Source of the DNA: Nanobdellota archaeon
Lineage (GTDB): Archaea > Nanobdellota > Nanobdellia > Woesearchaeales > GW2011-AR15
DNA: 15,333 nucleotides
Direction: 5' to 3'
NCBI GenBank assembly: GCA_013335235.1
Contig: JAAXVZ010000006.1
Span: 1 to 15,333, forward strand
In this document: in pieces, positions 7,507 to 14,034 of the stretch
How positions within the stretch are numbered: position 1 is the stretch's first letter
How the letters are laid out: the number at the start of each line of letters is the position of its first letter
The notes under the pieces: model-generated
The model's database searches: none
What the model was told of the DNA's origin: nothing
Seen by the model: the letters and a program-made list of their open reading frames with translations, nothing else
Position numbers and translations under genes: made by a program

Positions 7507-7818
7507 ATGATAATAGCACTAATCACTAGCGTCGCGATACTTTCAATGTTCTGGCAGCCGCAGATGGATTCAAACTACAAGCCTGCGCCAAGATATGTCC
7601 CAACAAAAATAGAGAGATATATCGCAAACATAGACCGGCTTATAGGTGAAGGCCATTACGAAATCGTATATGACCTTCTCTCAAGGACAAAATACAAGCG
7701 GGAAGACTTGCCCTGGGAGCATTGGAAGGCAGAGATTAGCGAGACACGTATGCGTGCAGAAACGCTATCCAGAAAGCTAACGGACATAAATACACTGGAA
7801 TCGCTTCTCTCTGAATAG
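7507..7818 (+). CDS. Small membrane-anchored or secreted protein of unknown function (103 aa)
   Basis: I do not recognise this protein. It begins with a hydrophobic segment (residues 2-16, IIALITSVAILSMFW) that could be an uncleaved signal anchor. The rest is charged and probably alpha-helical, with segments such as IERYIANIDRLIGEGHYEIVY and ETRMRAETLSRKLTDINTL. The only notable feature is a tryptophan-containing stretch, LPWEHWKAEISE (69-80). A strong Shine-Dalgarno site, GGAGGA at 7495-7500, lies 6 bases before the ATG and fixes the start. The gene is followed at once by a long T-tract, which suggests a single-gene transcript. It is divergent from gyrA. The coding style matches its neighbours, so it is probably a real gene although no family can be named. 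Confidence 0.75.
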   Translation: MIIALITSVAILSMFWQPQMDSNYKPAPRYVPTKIERYIANIDRLIGEGHYEIVYDLLSRTKYKREDLPWEHWKAEISETRMRAETLSRKLTDINTLESLLSE

Positions 7819-7819
7819 T

Positions 7820-7838
7820 GTTTTTTCTTTTTTTTATA
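7820..7838 (+). terminator. T-tract terminator after the 103-aa gene
   Basis: Two T-runs of six and eight, separated by a C, begin 2 bases after the stop codon at 7816-7818. This is a strong archaeal oligo-T terminator on the plus strand. Confidence 0.7.
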
Positions 7839-7998
7839 TCTGTTTGAATAATTTTCTATAATCTTATTCAATTGTCAGCGAGTTCAATGCCCTGTTCACT
7901 CAATTTTGAAATCCCTCACGGCAAAATCTGTGTTTTATAATACGGAAACGCGAAAGTCCAATAAATACAGTCAGAACGAAGCGCCTGTATGGTGTAGT
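7839..7998. other. AT-rich intergenic stretch without a recognisable gene
   Basis: No convincing open frame is present on either strand. A TATA-like TTTATAATAC lies near 7934-7943. About 26 bases after it is a six-base-pair inverted repeat, ATACAG (7965-7970) and CTGTAT (7985-7990). The bases TGGTGTAGTC at 7990-7999 resemble the D-arm start of archaeal tRNAs, but no anticodon or T-arm follows. Nothing here is supported well enough to call a gene. Confidence 0.5.
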
Positions 7999-8005
7999 CA
8001 AAAAA
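7999..8005 (-). terminator. T-run terminator after the 226-aa gene
   Basis: On the minus strand a six-T run (complement of 8000-8005) lies about 28 bases after the stop codon of the 226-aa gene, consistent with oligo-T termination. The ATACAG/CTGTAT inverted repeat lies just beyond it. Confidence 0.35.
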
Positions 8006-8033
8006 GCGAGAATATGGGGTATGAATATTTTCT

Positions 8034-8714
8034 TTAATTCACTAAATAACCGCTTATGGTCGGATTGTTTTTCACAACATCATGCTCGATTGCAGATAAT
8101 AGCTCTTCAATGAGCGGTTCGACATCCATCTTAATGAAATCATAGACAGGTATTTGTGCATAATGCCTGCTGCATTCCTTTGTAGTCACTGCAACGCAAA
8201 CCATATGGTTCAATGCCTTTGTGTGCATACCTGTGAGTTCAGATGCAGACGCATAGAACTCAGAAAGATCATAGTCTTTCCTGCTACTCAGGAATTTTTT
8301 CAGATTAGCCTGGGAAAGCTTATCATATCTCAACCCAAAACCTATCGGAATCCCAATATCTTCTTCATTCCCTAGGCCATAATAGGTATATTTTCCGTTA
8401 AGGCCTTCTTGCATAGTGCGGGCGGCATATTCAAATTGGATTCTAGGAGGCCCATAATGCGCAGTGGTTTTCACAAGCTCGACTTCAAAAACATATCCGT
8501 TTCCGAGTTGATCTTCTTCTTTGTATTTTTCCTCATTTAGCGCCCAGCTTGACTTTGTCGCGTGCTGAACCTGCGAAAAGAGATCATATATTTTCTTGAA
8601 CTGGCCATCGACACCCTGCAATATTGTGGCCCATTCAGTAAACTTGTCTTCCAAGTCCACCCTTCTTTTATCTTCATCCGCGGCCAGGGCGCTTAGTATG
8701 TTTGATAAAGCCAT
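8034..8714 (-). CDS. Unrecognised 226-aa protein
   Basis: I recognise no domain. The protein has no signal peptide or membrane helix and is probably cytoplasmic. Residues 1-65 are rich in helix formers and charge (DEDKRRVDLEDKFTEWATIL, then FKKIYDLFSQVQHATKSSW). The middle part has beta-like segments (GYVFEVELVKTTAHYGPP, GKYTYYGLGNEEDIGIPIGFG). The C-terminal third contains ELTGMHTKALNHMVCVAVTT and PLIEELLSAIEHDVV. No Walker, nuclease, zinc-finger or methyltransferase motif stands out. The start is supported by a TATA box 27 bp upstream, which implies a leaderless mRNA. Its surroundings are AT-rich, and together with the 103-aa gene it separates conserved gyrA from the exporter operon, as accessory genes often do. 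It is divergent from the GbsR-type regulator gene and shares a dyad-rich spacer with it. Confidence 0.75.
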   Translation of the reverse strand: MALSNILSALAADEDKRRVDLEDKFTEWATILQGVDGQFKKIYDLFSQVQHATKSSWALNEEKYKEEDQLGNGYVFEVELVKTTAHYGPPRIQFEYAARTMQEGLNGKYTYYGLGNEEDIGIPIGFGLRYDKLSQANLKKFLSSRKDYDLSEFYASASELTGMHTKALNHMVCVAVTTKECSRHYAQIPVYDFIKMDVEPLIEELLSAIEHDVVKNNPTISGYLVN

Positions 8715-8734
8715 GTTTGTTACGACTAAGAAGT

Positions 8735-8747
8735 AGTATATAAATTT
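8735..8747 (-). promoter_or_regulatory. TATA box of the 226-aa gene
   Basis: The minus strand reads AAATTTATATACT, centred about 27 bp before the ATG at 8714, with no Shine-Dalgarno site in between. This is the arrangement of a leaderless archaeal transcript. Confidence 0.65.
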
Positions 8748-8776
8748 TTTTGTTTTTTGGCTCTATCAAACCGCAC

Positions 8777-8926
8777 ATTTATAAATAATTCATAATTTTC
8801 AATAAATACTGAAAATCATAAAAATTGGTTATCTCCTTAGTGGTATCATACCAATTTTTAGGATGCTTTAGAGTAGGTGTCTATGCCTACTGATGAAATT
8901 CAAAAAAAATACTCGCCTACGAAAAC
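8777..8926 (+). promoter_or_regulatory. Divergent control region of the exporter operon with stacked dyad repeats
   Basis: Three inverted repeats lie in a row: ATTTTCA (8795-8801) with TGAAAAT (8810-8816); AAAAATTGGT (8820-8829) with ACCAATTTTT (8850-8859), which has an inner GGTAT-C-ATACC (8842-8852); and GTAGG (8873-8877) with CCTAC (8886-8890). GCCTAC occurs again at 8915-8920, exactly 30 bp from the copy at 8885-8890 and only 6 bp before the regulator's ATG. A symmetric TATA-like ATTTATAAAT lies at 8778-8787; used on plus, it would start RNA near 8809 and give a leader of about 118 bases. A poorer AT-rich element at 8901-8911 could serve a leaderless start. The repeats are plausible operators for the adjacent GbsR-type repressor. 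The 10-bp dyad ending in a T-run could also act as an RNA hairpin. Confidence 0.5.
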
Positions 8927-9406
8927 ATGATAAAACAAGAGCAGCTGGATCAGGAATTCATAGACTTCCTTCAGAGCATGGGCTCTTCTTACGGATTAGA
9001 CGCACTTTCTGCCAAGGTCTTCGCAATACTCTATCTTGAGCCAGAAGAACTCTCTATGGAGGACCTGGTTGAGAGGACAGGCTACAGTCTCGCATCAGTA
9101 TGCAACACCATGAAGGTCCTTGAAAGGACAGGCATGCTAAGGACTGAGCACAAGCCCAAGACTAGAAAGATTTATTACCATATGACAAAAGACTTCTCTG
9201 AGCATGCTAGAGCGATGCTTGAGCTTGTCAGGAAAAAGAAGATTGATCCGGCAAAGAACGCTCTTCCTGCACTGATGGAAAAATACGAAGCCATCGGGAC
9301 GCAGAGCAGCAAGTTGCGGCTTGCGGTAATCAGGAAATATTACGAGCATGTTTTGAAATTTGACAGAGCGATAACATATGCGCTAAAGGAGTTTGAGCAA
9401 TCATGA
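8927..9406 (+). CDS. GbsR/MarR-type winged-helix transcriptional regulator
   Basis: The 159-aa protein has a winged-helix DNA-binding domain at about residues 25-95, with the pattern LSAKVFAILYLEPEELSMED, VERTGYSLASVCNTMKVLERTGMLR and a basic wing (HKPKTRKIYYH). This matches the GbsR branch of the MarR superfamily, which binds DNA as a dimer and usually represses its own operon in response to a small molecule or stress. The C-terminal helices (about 96-159) would form the dimer and ligand region. No metal-binding cysteines are seen. The ATG at 8927 is the first in frame. The stop overlaps the ATPase gene's start by four bases (ATGA), so translation is coupled. As first gene of the exporter operon behind a dyad-rich spacer, it probably controls that operon; the ligand is unknown. 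Confidence 0.85.
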   Translation: MIKQEQLDQEFIDFLQSMGSSYGLDALSAKVFAILYLEPEELSMEDLVERTGYSLASVCNTMKVLERTGMLRTEHKPKTRKIYYHMTKDFSEHARAMLELVRKKKIDPAKNALPALMEKYEAIGTQSSKLRLAVIRKYYEHVLKFDRAITYALKEFEQS

Positions 9407-10092
9407 AAAAATCAATCATCAAGCTAGTCAAGGTCTGGAAGACCTATAAGATGGGAGATGTCGAGGTGCACGCATTGCGTGGTCTGGACCTTGAGGTTAT
9501 GCAAGGGGAGTTCCTCGCAATCCAGGGTCCGTCTGGCTCAGGCAAGAGCACAGCCATGAACCTTGTCGGCTGCCTTGATATACCAACAAAAGGGACAATC
9601 TTCCTTGACACGCACGACATATCAAAATTGACAGAGTCCAATCTCGCGCAGATAAGGGGAAGGAAGATTGGCTTCATTTTCCAGCAGTTCAATCTCATAA
9701 ATACTTTGACATCCATGGAGAATGTCATGCTTCCGATGATGTTCCAGGGCTTTTCAGAAGAGAAGAGGAGGAAGCGCGCGATAGAGCTTCTAGAACTCGT
9801 CAGCCTTGGTGACAGGCTTGATCATAAGCCAAAAGAGCTTTCCGGAGGCCAGCAGCAGCGAGTCGCAATAGCGAGGGCTCTGGCAGTTGACCCGGATGTG
9901 ATCCTGGCTGACGAACCTACTGGAAACCTGGACTCAAAGACAGGCGATTCTGTCATGGATTTCCTGAATAAATTAAATAAGGAAGGGAAGACCATTGTGA
10001 TGGTCACGCATGATGACGAGCTTGCCCAGAAGGCGGGCAGGATAGTCTATCTGAAAGATGGACAAGTAATAACTAAGGAGGATAGAAAATGA
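9403..10092 (+). CDS. ABC transporter ATP-binding protein, MacB/LolD type
   Basis: The 229-aa protein is a single nucleotide-binding domain that hydrolyses ATP on the cytoplasmic face of a FtsX/MacB-type permease. Walker A is GPSGSGKST (42-50), the Q-loop glutamine is Gln94 in FIFQQFNL, the signature is LSGGQQQR (146-153), Walker B is VILADE (166-171) with catalytic Glu171, the D-loop is GNLD, and the switch histidine is His203 in MVTHDD. All catalytic residues are intact. The family is shown by the NxxxCLDxPT-type segment after Walker A and by EPTGNLDSKT. The length is usual for LolD/MacB-type ATPases and much shorter than bacterial MacB, in which the ATPase and permease are fused. The gene overlaps both neighbours by ATGA and would energise the two downstream permeases. 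Confidence 0.95.
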   Translation: MKKSIIKLVKVWKTYKMGDVEVHALRGLDLEVMQGEFLAIQGPSGSGKSTAMNLVGCLDIPTKGTIFLDTHDISKLTESNLAQIRGRKIGFIFQQFNLINTLTSMENVMLPMMFQGFSEEKRRKRAIELLELVSLGDRLDHKPKELSGGQQQRVAIARALAVDPDVILADEPTGNLDSKTGDSVMDFLNKLNKEGKTIVMVTHDDELAQKAGRIVYLKDGQVITKEDRK

Positions 10093-11354
10093 AAAACTAC
10101 ACAATTATACTATTGCTCTTGCTGCTAGTGTTTTCCGCAAGGGCGCTTGAGATACCATCCATCAACATAAGCTTGATGAATCAGGACCCTGATCCTGTGA
10201 AGCCGGGCGACTATGTCGAGCTCAGGTTCAAGGTATCTAATGAAAATGGACGGACAATTGCAGAAGGCCTAGAATTGATGTTAGATCCGCAGTACCCTTT
10301 CAGTCTGGATCCTGGCGCAGATCCGCTTACAGTGATAGGTGACCTTCCAGGATACGGTGGAAGCGGCAAGAACATCATTGTAGCCAAGTATAAAGTCAGG
10401 GTCGATGACTCAGCTAAAGAAGGGGATAACAAGATCAAGCTGAACTTCAGGGTAGGGAAATCAGAGTGGATAAGCCATGAATACGTTATCAATGTCAAGA
10501 CTATAGAAGCCAATCTGGCAATTGTCTCTGTAGAGACTATCCCTGAGAGCATCAAGCCAGGTGACAAGGCCCAGATAAAGATAAAAGTCAAGAACATGGC
10601 AGACTCAACAATAAGGGATGTTGCAATGCTGCTGGACCTGACATTTTCAACTGTCAGATCGCAGATGAGCACAGTCTCTGCAACAGACACGATAACTGCA
10701 TTCAATGCATTGCCTTTTGCACCAGTCGGATCAGCGACAGAACAGAAGATAGACATGCTTCTTCCAGGAGAAGAGAAGACATTCACCTATAATTTAATCG
10801 CCTATTCTGACGCACAATCAAAGGTATACAAGATACCTGTGCAGCTTACTTTCTATGATAATGTCATGGAGAGGCAGGTGAAGACAGATCTTGTCGGAGT
10901 AGTAGTAGGGACAAAGCCAGACCTTTCAGTCATCATAGACGAAACAGACCTTGTTGTCGGAAAGAAAGCAGGCACGATATCCATCAAGTTCATCAATAAG
11001 GGTTTCTCTGATGTGAAATTCCTGGATGTAAAGATGAATGACAGCGACTGCTTCTCTGTCCTGTCAGCGCATGAAGTCTATATAGGGAATGTTGACAGCG
11101 ATGATTATGAGACAGCAGAGTTCAAGCTATATTGCGATACAGGATTAAACGCAGAGAGGAGCGTCCAGCTTCCTATATTTATACAATACAGGGACTCTAA
11201 CAACAATCTCTATGAAGAGAATATAGTGCTTCCATTAGAGATTTATGATTCCTCTAAGATGGGTGAAGAGAAACAGAACAACTTACTTCCTATGCTGGGT
11301 GTAGGCGCTGTGCTCGTTGTCGGATTCATCATCTTCAGGAGAAGGAAGAAGTGA
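10089..11354 (+). CDS. COG1361-type secreted, membrane-anchored surface protein in the exporter operon
   Basis: The 421-aa protein starts with a clear Sec signal peptide (basic MKN, then IILLLLLLVFSA, probable cleavage after ARA near residue 19). The ectodomain consists of beta-sandwich repeats of the CARDB/NEW3 sort typical of COG1361: PDPVKPGDYVELRFKVSN near 34-51, IPESIKPGDKAQIKIKVKN near 155-173, and a third repeat starting at about 280 (PDLSVIIDETDLVVGKKAG). The C-terminus has one membrane helix (about 396-415) and an RRRKK stop-transfer tail, so most of the protein faces outward. No enzyme motif is seen. It lies between the ATPase and permease genes with an ATGA overlap upstream and one spare base downstream. 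I infer that it is the extracytoplasmic partner of the exporter, in the place of the bacterial MacA-type adaptor, to which it shows no sequence likeness. Confidence 0.85.
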   Translation: MKNYTIILLLLLLVFSARALEIPSINISLMNQDPDPVKPGDYVELRFKVSNENGRTIAEGLELMLDPQYPFSLDPGADPLTVIGDLPGYGGSGKNIIVAKYKVRVDDSAKEGDNKIKLNFRVGKSEWISHEYVINVKTIEANLAIVSVETIPESIKPGDKAQIKIKVKNMADSTIRDVAMLLDLTFSTVRSQMSTVSATDTITAFNALPFAPVGSATEQKIDMLLPGEEKTFTYNLIAYSDAQSKVYKIPVQLTFYDNVMERQVKTDLVGVVVGTKPDLSVIIDETDLVVGKKAGTISIKFINKGFSDVKFLDVKMNDSDCFSVLSAHEVYIGNVDSDDYETAEFKLYCDTGLNAERSVQLPIFIQYRDSNNNLYEENIVLPLEIYDSSKMGEEKQNNLLPMLGVGAVLVVGFIIFRRRKK

Positions 11355-11355
11355 G

Positions 11356-12567
11356 ATGCTAGTTGATCTGCTGAAGCTCTCCTGGGCAGGCATAAAGCAC
11401 AGGAGGCTTAGGAGCTGGCTGACTATGATAGGCATATTCATAGGAATAGCCGCAGTCGTCTCTCTTGTAGGGCTAGGTGAAGGCCTGAGAGTCGCGATAA
11501 CCTCACAGTTCGGATTCCTTGGCACAGATTCATTGACAGTGACAGCTGTCAGTCCCGGATTCGGCCCGCCTGGCCAGGGGGCTGTGAATCCTCTGAAAGA
11601 TGACTTGATGAAAAAGATTGAATCAATCCAGGGAGTCAATACAGCATACGCCAGGATCGTTGAGTCTGCTCTTCTTGAATATAATGATAACCAGAGGATG
11701 AGCTATGTCGGGTCTGTCCCAGAGGGACATGACCGAAAGTCTTTTGAGACCATGCTCAACCTGAATATAGAGACAGGCAGGCTTCTTAGGGATTCGGATA
11801 AGGCCAAAGTAGTTTTAGGTAACAGATACTCCACAGAGGACATATTTGGAAAACCAGTTGAAGTCGGAAAAGAGGTCCTGATCAATGGTGAGCCGTTCAT
11901 TGTAATAGGTATACTTGAGAAAAAAGGAAGTTTCATCGTCGATGGCAGCATACTTATGAACGAGCAGGATGCAAAAGAGCTGTATAATGATGACAAGACA
12001 GTCGATCTCATCATTGTCAAGGTAGAGAGCGAGGCACTGGTTCCGCAGGTGCAGGAAAACGTTGAGAAGCTCCTGAGGAAGGAAAGAGGTGTCAAGGTTG
12101 GAGAGGAAGATTTCCAGGTCCAGACACCGGCAAAGGCCCTTGAGTCTTTGAACCAGACCTTATTTGCGATCCAGCTGTTTGTATATATAATCGCGACGAT
12201 ATCGCTGGTTGTCGGAGGAATTGGTATCATGAACACCATGTATACCGCCGTTCTCGAGAGGACAAGAGAGATAGGCATCATGAAGGCAATCGGCGCAAGG
12301 AATTCAATGATATTTCTTTTGTTTTTCCTTGAGTCTGGTTTCATCGGCTTAGTTGGAGGGATAATCGGAACAGGCCTTGGGTTTTCACTATCTCATGGCC
12401 TAGCGTTCCTGGCTCGCCAGGCAGGTTTCAGGCTGATCCAGGCATCAGTCAGCCCGCTTTTGATATTCGGGTCGCTCGCGTTCTCATTCTCCCTTGGAAC
12501 TATATTTGGGGTGCTTCCTGCGCTAAGGGCGGCAAAGATGCAGCCAGTGGAGGCGCTCAGAGGATGA
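11356..12567 (+). CDS. MacB/FtsX-type ABC transporter permease, first copy
   Basis: The 403-aa protein is a MacB-type permease with four membrane helices and a large extracytoplasmic domain between helices 1 and 2. The N-terminus LSWAGIKHRRLRSWLTMIGIFIGI is the hallmark start of the family; helix 1 is about 23-45 and the MacB_PCD-like domain about 46-255. The FtsX domain follows, with the conserved NTMYTAVLERTREIGIMKAIGA at about 288-310 and two further helices ending in LPALRAAKMQPVEALRG. I chose ATG 11356 rather than the upstream in-frame start at 11317, because 11356 begins the family motif directly while the extra 13 residues (rich in Ser and Gly) lie inside the preceding gene. It begins 1 base after the COG1361 gene's stop. 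It probably pairs with the second permease as a heterodimer driven by the single ATPase. Confidence 0.93.
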   Translation: MLVDLLKLSWAGIKHRRLRSWLTMIGIFIGIAAVVSLVGLGEGLRVAITSQFGFLGTDSLTVTAVSPGFGPPGQGAVNPLKDDLMKKIESIQGVNTAYARIVESALLEYNDNQRMSYVGSVPEGHDRKSFETMLNLNIETGRLLRDSDKAKVVLGNRYSTEDIFGKPVEVGKEVLINGEPFIVIGILEKKGSFIVDGSILMNEQDAKELYNDDKTVDLIIVKVESEALVPQVQENVEKLLRKERGVKVGEEDFQVQTPAKALESLNQTLFAIQLFVYIIATISLVVGGIGIMNTMYTAVLERTREIGIMKAIGARNSMIFLLFFLESGFIGLVGGIIGTGLGFSLSHGLAFLARQAGFRLIQASVSPLLIFGSLAFSFSLGTIFGVLPALRAAKMQPVEALRG

Positions 12568-13769
12568 AGCACGAACTGTTGAAATATGCAGTATTCAATA
12601 TCCTGCATAGGAAGATGCGTTCTCTATTGACAGTGATTTCCATAATGATAGGTATCATGGCAGTCTTTGCGCTAGTCAGCTTCGGGCTCGGAATCCAGAG
12701 ATACGTGAATGAGGTGGCAAATGAATCCGGGGCAGACAAGCTTTTCCTCCAGGGAAAGGGAAATGGCGCCATGGGTGACACATTCTACATAAGCAGGGAT
12801 ACTTTGGAAGTTGTCAAGAAAGTCAAAGGAGTCGAGCTTGCAGTCGGGCAGTATATAAAGTTTGCAAAGCTGAAGTACAAGGACCAGGTCAAATATCATT
12901 ATATCATGGGCAGCGATCCGAAAGAGAATGATTTTGTGCAGGAGAGCTTTGGGATAGATATTGTCAAAGGCAGGGCACTAAAAAGTGGAGAACTAGGGAA
13001 AGTTGTAGTTGGCTATAATTATCTTTCTGCAGACAAGGTTTTCAAAAGGCCGCTTTATGTAGGGGAGAAGATATACATCAATGATGCGCCTTTCGAGATT
13101 GTAGGATTCGTGTCAGAGATAGGGAACCCTGATGATGACGCAAATATCTATCTGACAGACTCAGGGATGGAACTTCTGTACCCTGAAGTGAAGGACAAGT
13201 TCTCGTTTGTGATGGCTAAGGCAGAAGACGGGGTTGACCCGACAATCCTTGCAGACTATGTAAATGAAAAAGTCAGGAAGCACCTTGGAGAGGAAGAGGG
13301 CAAGGAGACTTTTGAAGTCCAGTCGTTCTCTGACGCGATAAAGACCTTTACTACCATCATAGATATAATCAATGTCGTGCTTGTGCTAATTGCCCTTGTC
13401 TCAGTCATCGTGGCTTCTGTCAACATAATGAATACAATGTATACCGCGGTCCTAGAAAGGACAAAGGAGATCGGTGTCATGAAGTCAATAGGTGCAAGGA
13501 ATAGTGATATCCGTGACATCTTCCTGATAGAATCAGGCATAATCGGGTTAACAGGCGGGATCATAGGTATAATTCTAGGTTATGTTGTTGCGTCTACAGG
13601 CGGAAGCATCGCCGCCGCCGCCGGTTTTAGCTCGCTGCAGCCGATATTCCCATTTTCCCTTATACTCGGATGCGCACTTTTCTCGCTTATGATTGGTATG
13701 GTCTCAGGTATCTTCCCGGCTATCCAGGCCTCTCGCCAGAGACCAGTCGAAGCTCTTAGATATGAATAA
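12564..13769 (+). CDS. MacB/FtsX-type ABC transporter permease, second copy
   Basis: The 401-aa protein has the same plan as the preceding permease: an N-terminal basic segment and helix 1 (RKMRSLLTVISIMIGIMAV), an extracytoplasmic domain (about 45-255), and a C-terminal FtsX domain with NIMNTMYTAVLERTKEIG followed by VMKSIGARNSDIRDIFLIES. The end, FPAIQASRQRPVEALRYE, matches the first copy closely. The C-terminal membrane domains of the two are strikingly alike, whereas the outer domains have diverged, for example GKGNGAMGDTFYI here against SPGFGPPGQGAVNP in copy one. The gene overlaps the first permease by ATGA. I infer tandem duplication followed by specialisation into a heterodimer. It is the last gene of the operon, and the next gene has its own TATA box. 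Confidence 0.93.
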   Translation: MKHELLKYAVFNILHRKMRSLLTVISIMIGIMAVFALVSFGLGIQRYVNEVANESGADKLFLQGKGNGAMGDTFYISRDTLEVVKKVKGVELAVGQYIKFAKLKYKDQVKYHYIMGSDPKENDFVQESFGIDIVKGRALKSGELGKVVVGYNYLSADKVFKRPLYVGEKIYINDAPFEIVGFVSEIGNPDDDANIYLTDSGMELLYPEVKDKFSFVMAKAEDGVDPTILADYVNEKVRKHLGEEEGKETFEVQSFSDAIKTFTTIIDIINVVLVLIALVSVIVASVNIMNTMYTAVLERTKEIGVMKSIGARNSDIRDIFLIESGIIGLTGGIIGIILGYVVASTGGSIAAAAGFSSLQPIFPFSLILGCALFSLMIGMVSGIFPAIQASRQRPVEALRYE

Positions 13770-13770
13770 A

Positions 13771-13779
13771 TATTTAAAC
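13771..13779 (+). promoter_or_regulatory. TATA box of the small zinc-ribbon gene
   Basis: TATTTAAAC begins 2 bases after the permease stop codon. Its centre predicts a transcription start near 13801, about 9 bases before the ATG at 13810. The short leader contains GGTGAT (13801-13806), a Shine-Dalgarno-like site. Confidence 0.5.
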
Positions 13780-13809
13780 AGGGATATTTTGGGTGATTTT
13801 GGTGATATC

Positions 13810-13950
13810 ATGGAAGCATACTGCGTCAAATGCAAAGAGACAAAAGAGATGAAGAGCGTTACAGAAGCCACAACTTCAAACGGAAGGAAGATGGCAAAGG
13901 GACTTTGCCCGACATGCGGGACAAAGATGAACAAGTTCCTCAAGGCTTGA
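13810..13950 (+). CDS. Small zinc-ribbon protein, DUF5679-like (46 aa)
   Basis: The 46-aa product begins MEAYCVKCKETKEMK and carries two Cys pairs, Cys5-x2-Cys8 and Cys33-x2-Cys36, that should bind one zinc ion. The Tyr-Cys-x2-Cys-Lys start, the central NGRKMAKG and the CPTCGTKM end match DUF5679, a family of very small zinc ribbons in archaea and bacteria with no established function. An open frame continues upstream to 13693, but that part overlaps the permease gene in another frame; the ATG at 13810 begins the family motif and has a GGTGAT site 3 bases upstream, so it is the start. The gene has its own TATA box and a T-rich 3' end, which suggests an independent short mRNA. It is rich in Lys (10 of 46), so nucleic-acid contact is plausible but not shown. 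Confidence 0.85.
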   Translation: MEAYCVKCKETKEMKSVTEATTSNGRKMAKGLCPTCGTKMNKFLKA

Positions 13951-13992
13951 TTATACTTTTTCACTTGATTTTCTCTTATTATTTTTCTTATC
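13951..13992 (+). terminator. T-rich terminator after the zinc-ribbon gene
   Basis: Several T-runs (ACTTTTTC, GATTTTCTC, ATTTTTCTT) follow the stop codon and precede the TATA box of the next gene, as expected for archaeal multi-T termination. No hairpin is apparent. Confidence 0.5.
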
Positions 13993-14003
13993 CTCTTCGA
14001 TAA

Positions 14004-14013
14004 TTTTATAAAC
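14004..14013 (+). promoter_or_regulatory. TATA box of the winged-helix Pro/Gln-rich protein gene
   Basis: TTTTATAAAC is centred about 27 bp before the ATG at 14035. The predicted transcription start coincides with the start codon, so the mRNA is probably leaderless; no Shine-Dalgarno site is present. Confidence 0.65.
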
Positions 14014-14034
14014 CACATAAGCTAAGCCATCTTT

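Noticed and set aside
7194..7526. Minus-strand open frame of 110 codons across the gyrA promoter
   Set aside because: It overlaps the start of gyrA and of the 103-aa gene, covers both promoters, and its translation (Lys runs, mixed hydrophobic pieces) looks like translated AT-rich spacer.
7981..8060. tRNA gene starting near 7981
   Set aside because: Only a D-arm-like TGGTGTAGTC is present. No anticodon arm, T-arm or acceptor pairing follows.
11317..11355. Upstream start for the first permease
   Set aside because: The extra 13 residues are unlike the family N-terminus and overlap the COG1361 gene; ATG 11356 begins the conserved motif and fits the coupled gene spacing.
13604..13624. GCC/CCG triplet repeat in the second permease gene
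   Set aside because: It encodes a short Ala run (IAAAAGF) at the end of a membrane helix and is ordinary coding sequence.
13693..13809. N-terminal extension of the zinc-ribbon protein
   Set aside because: It overlaps the second permease gene in another frame; the family motif, TATA box and GGTGAT site all point to ATG 13810.
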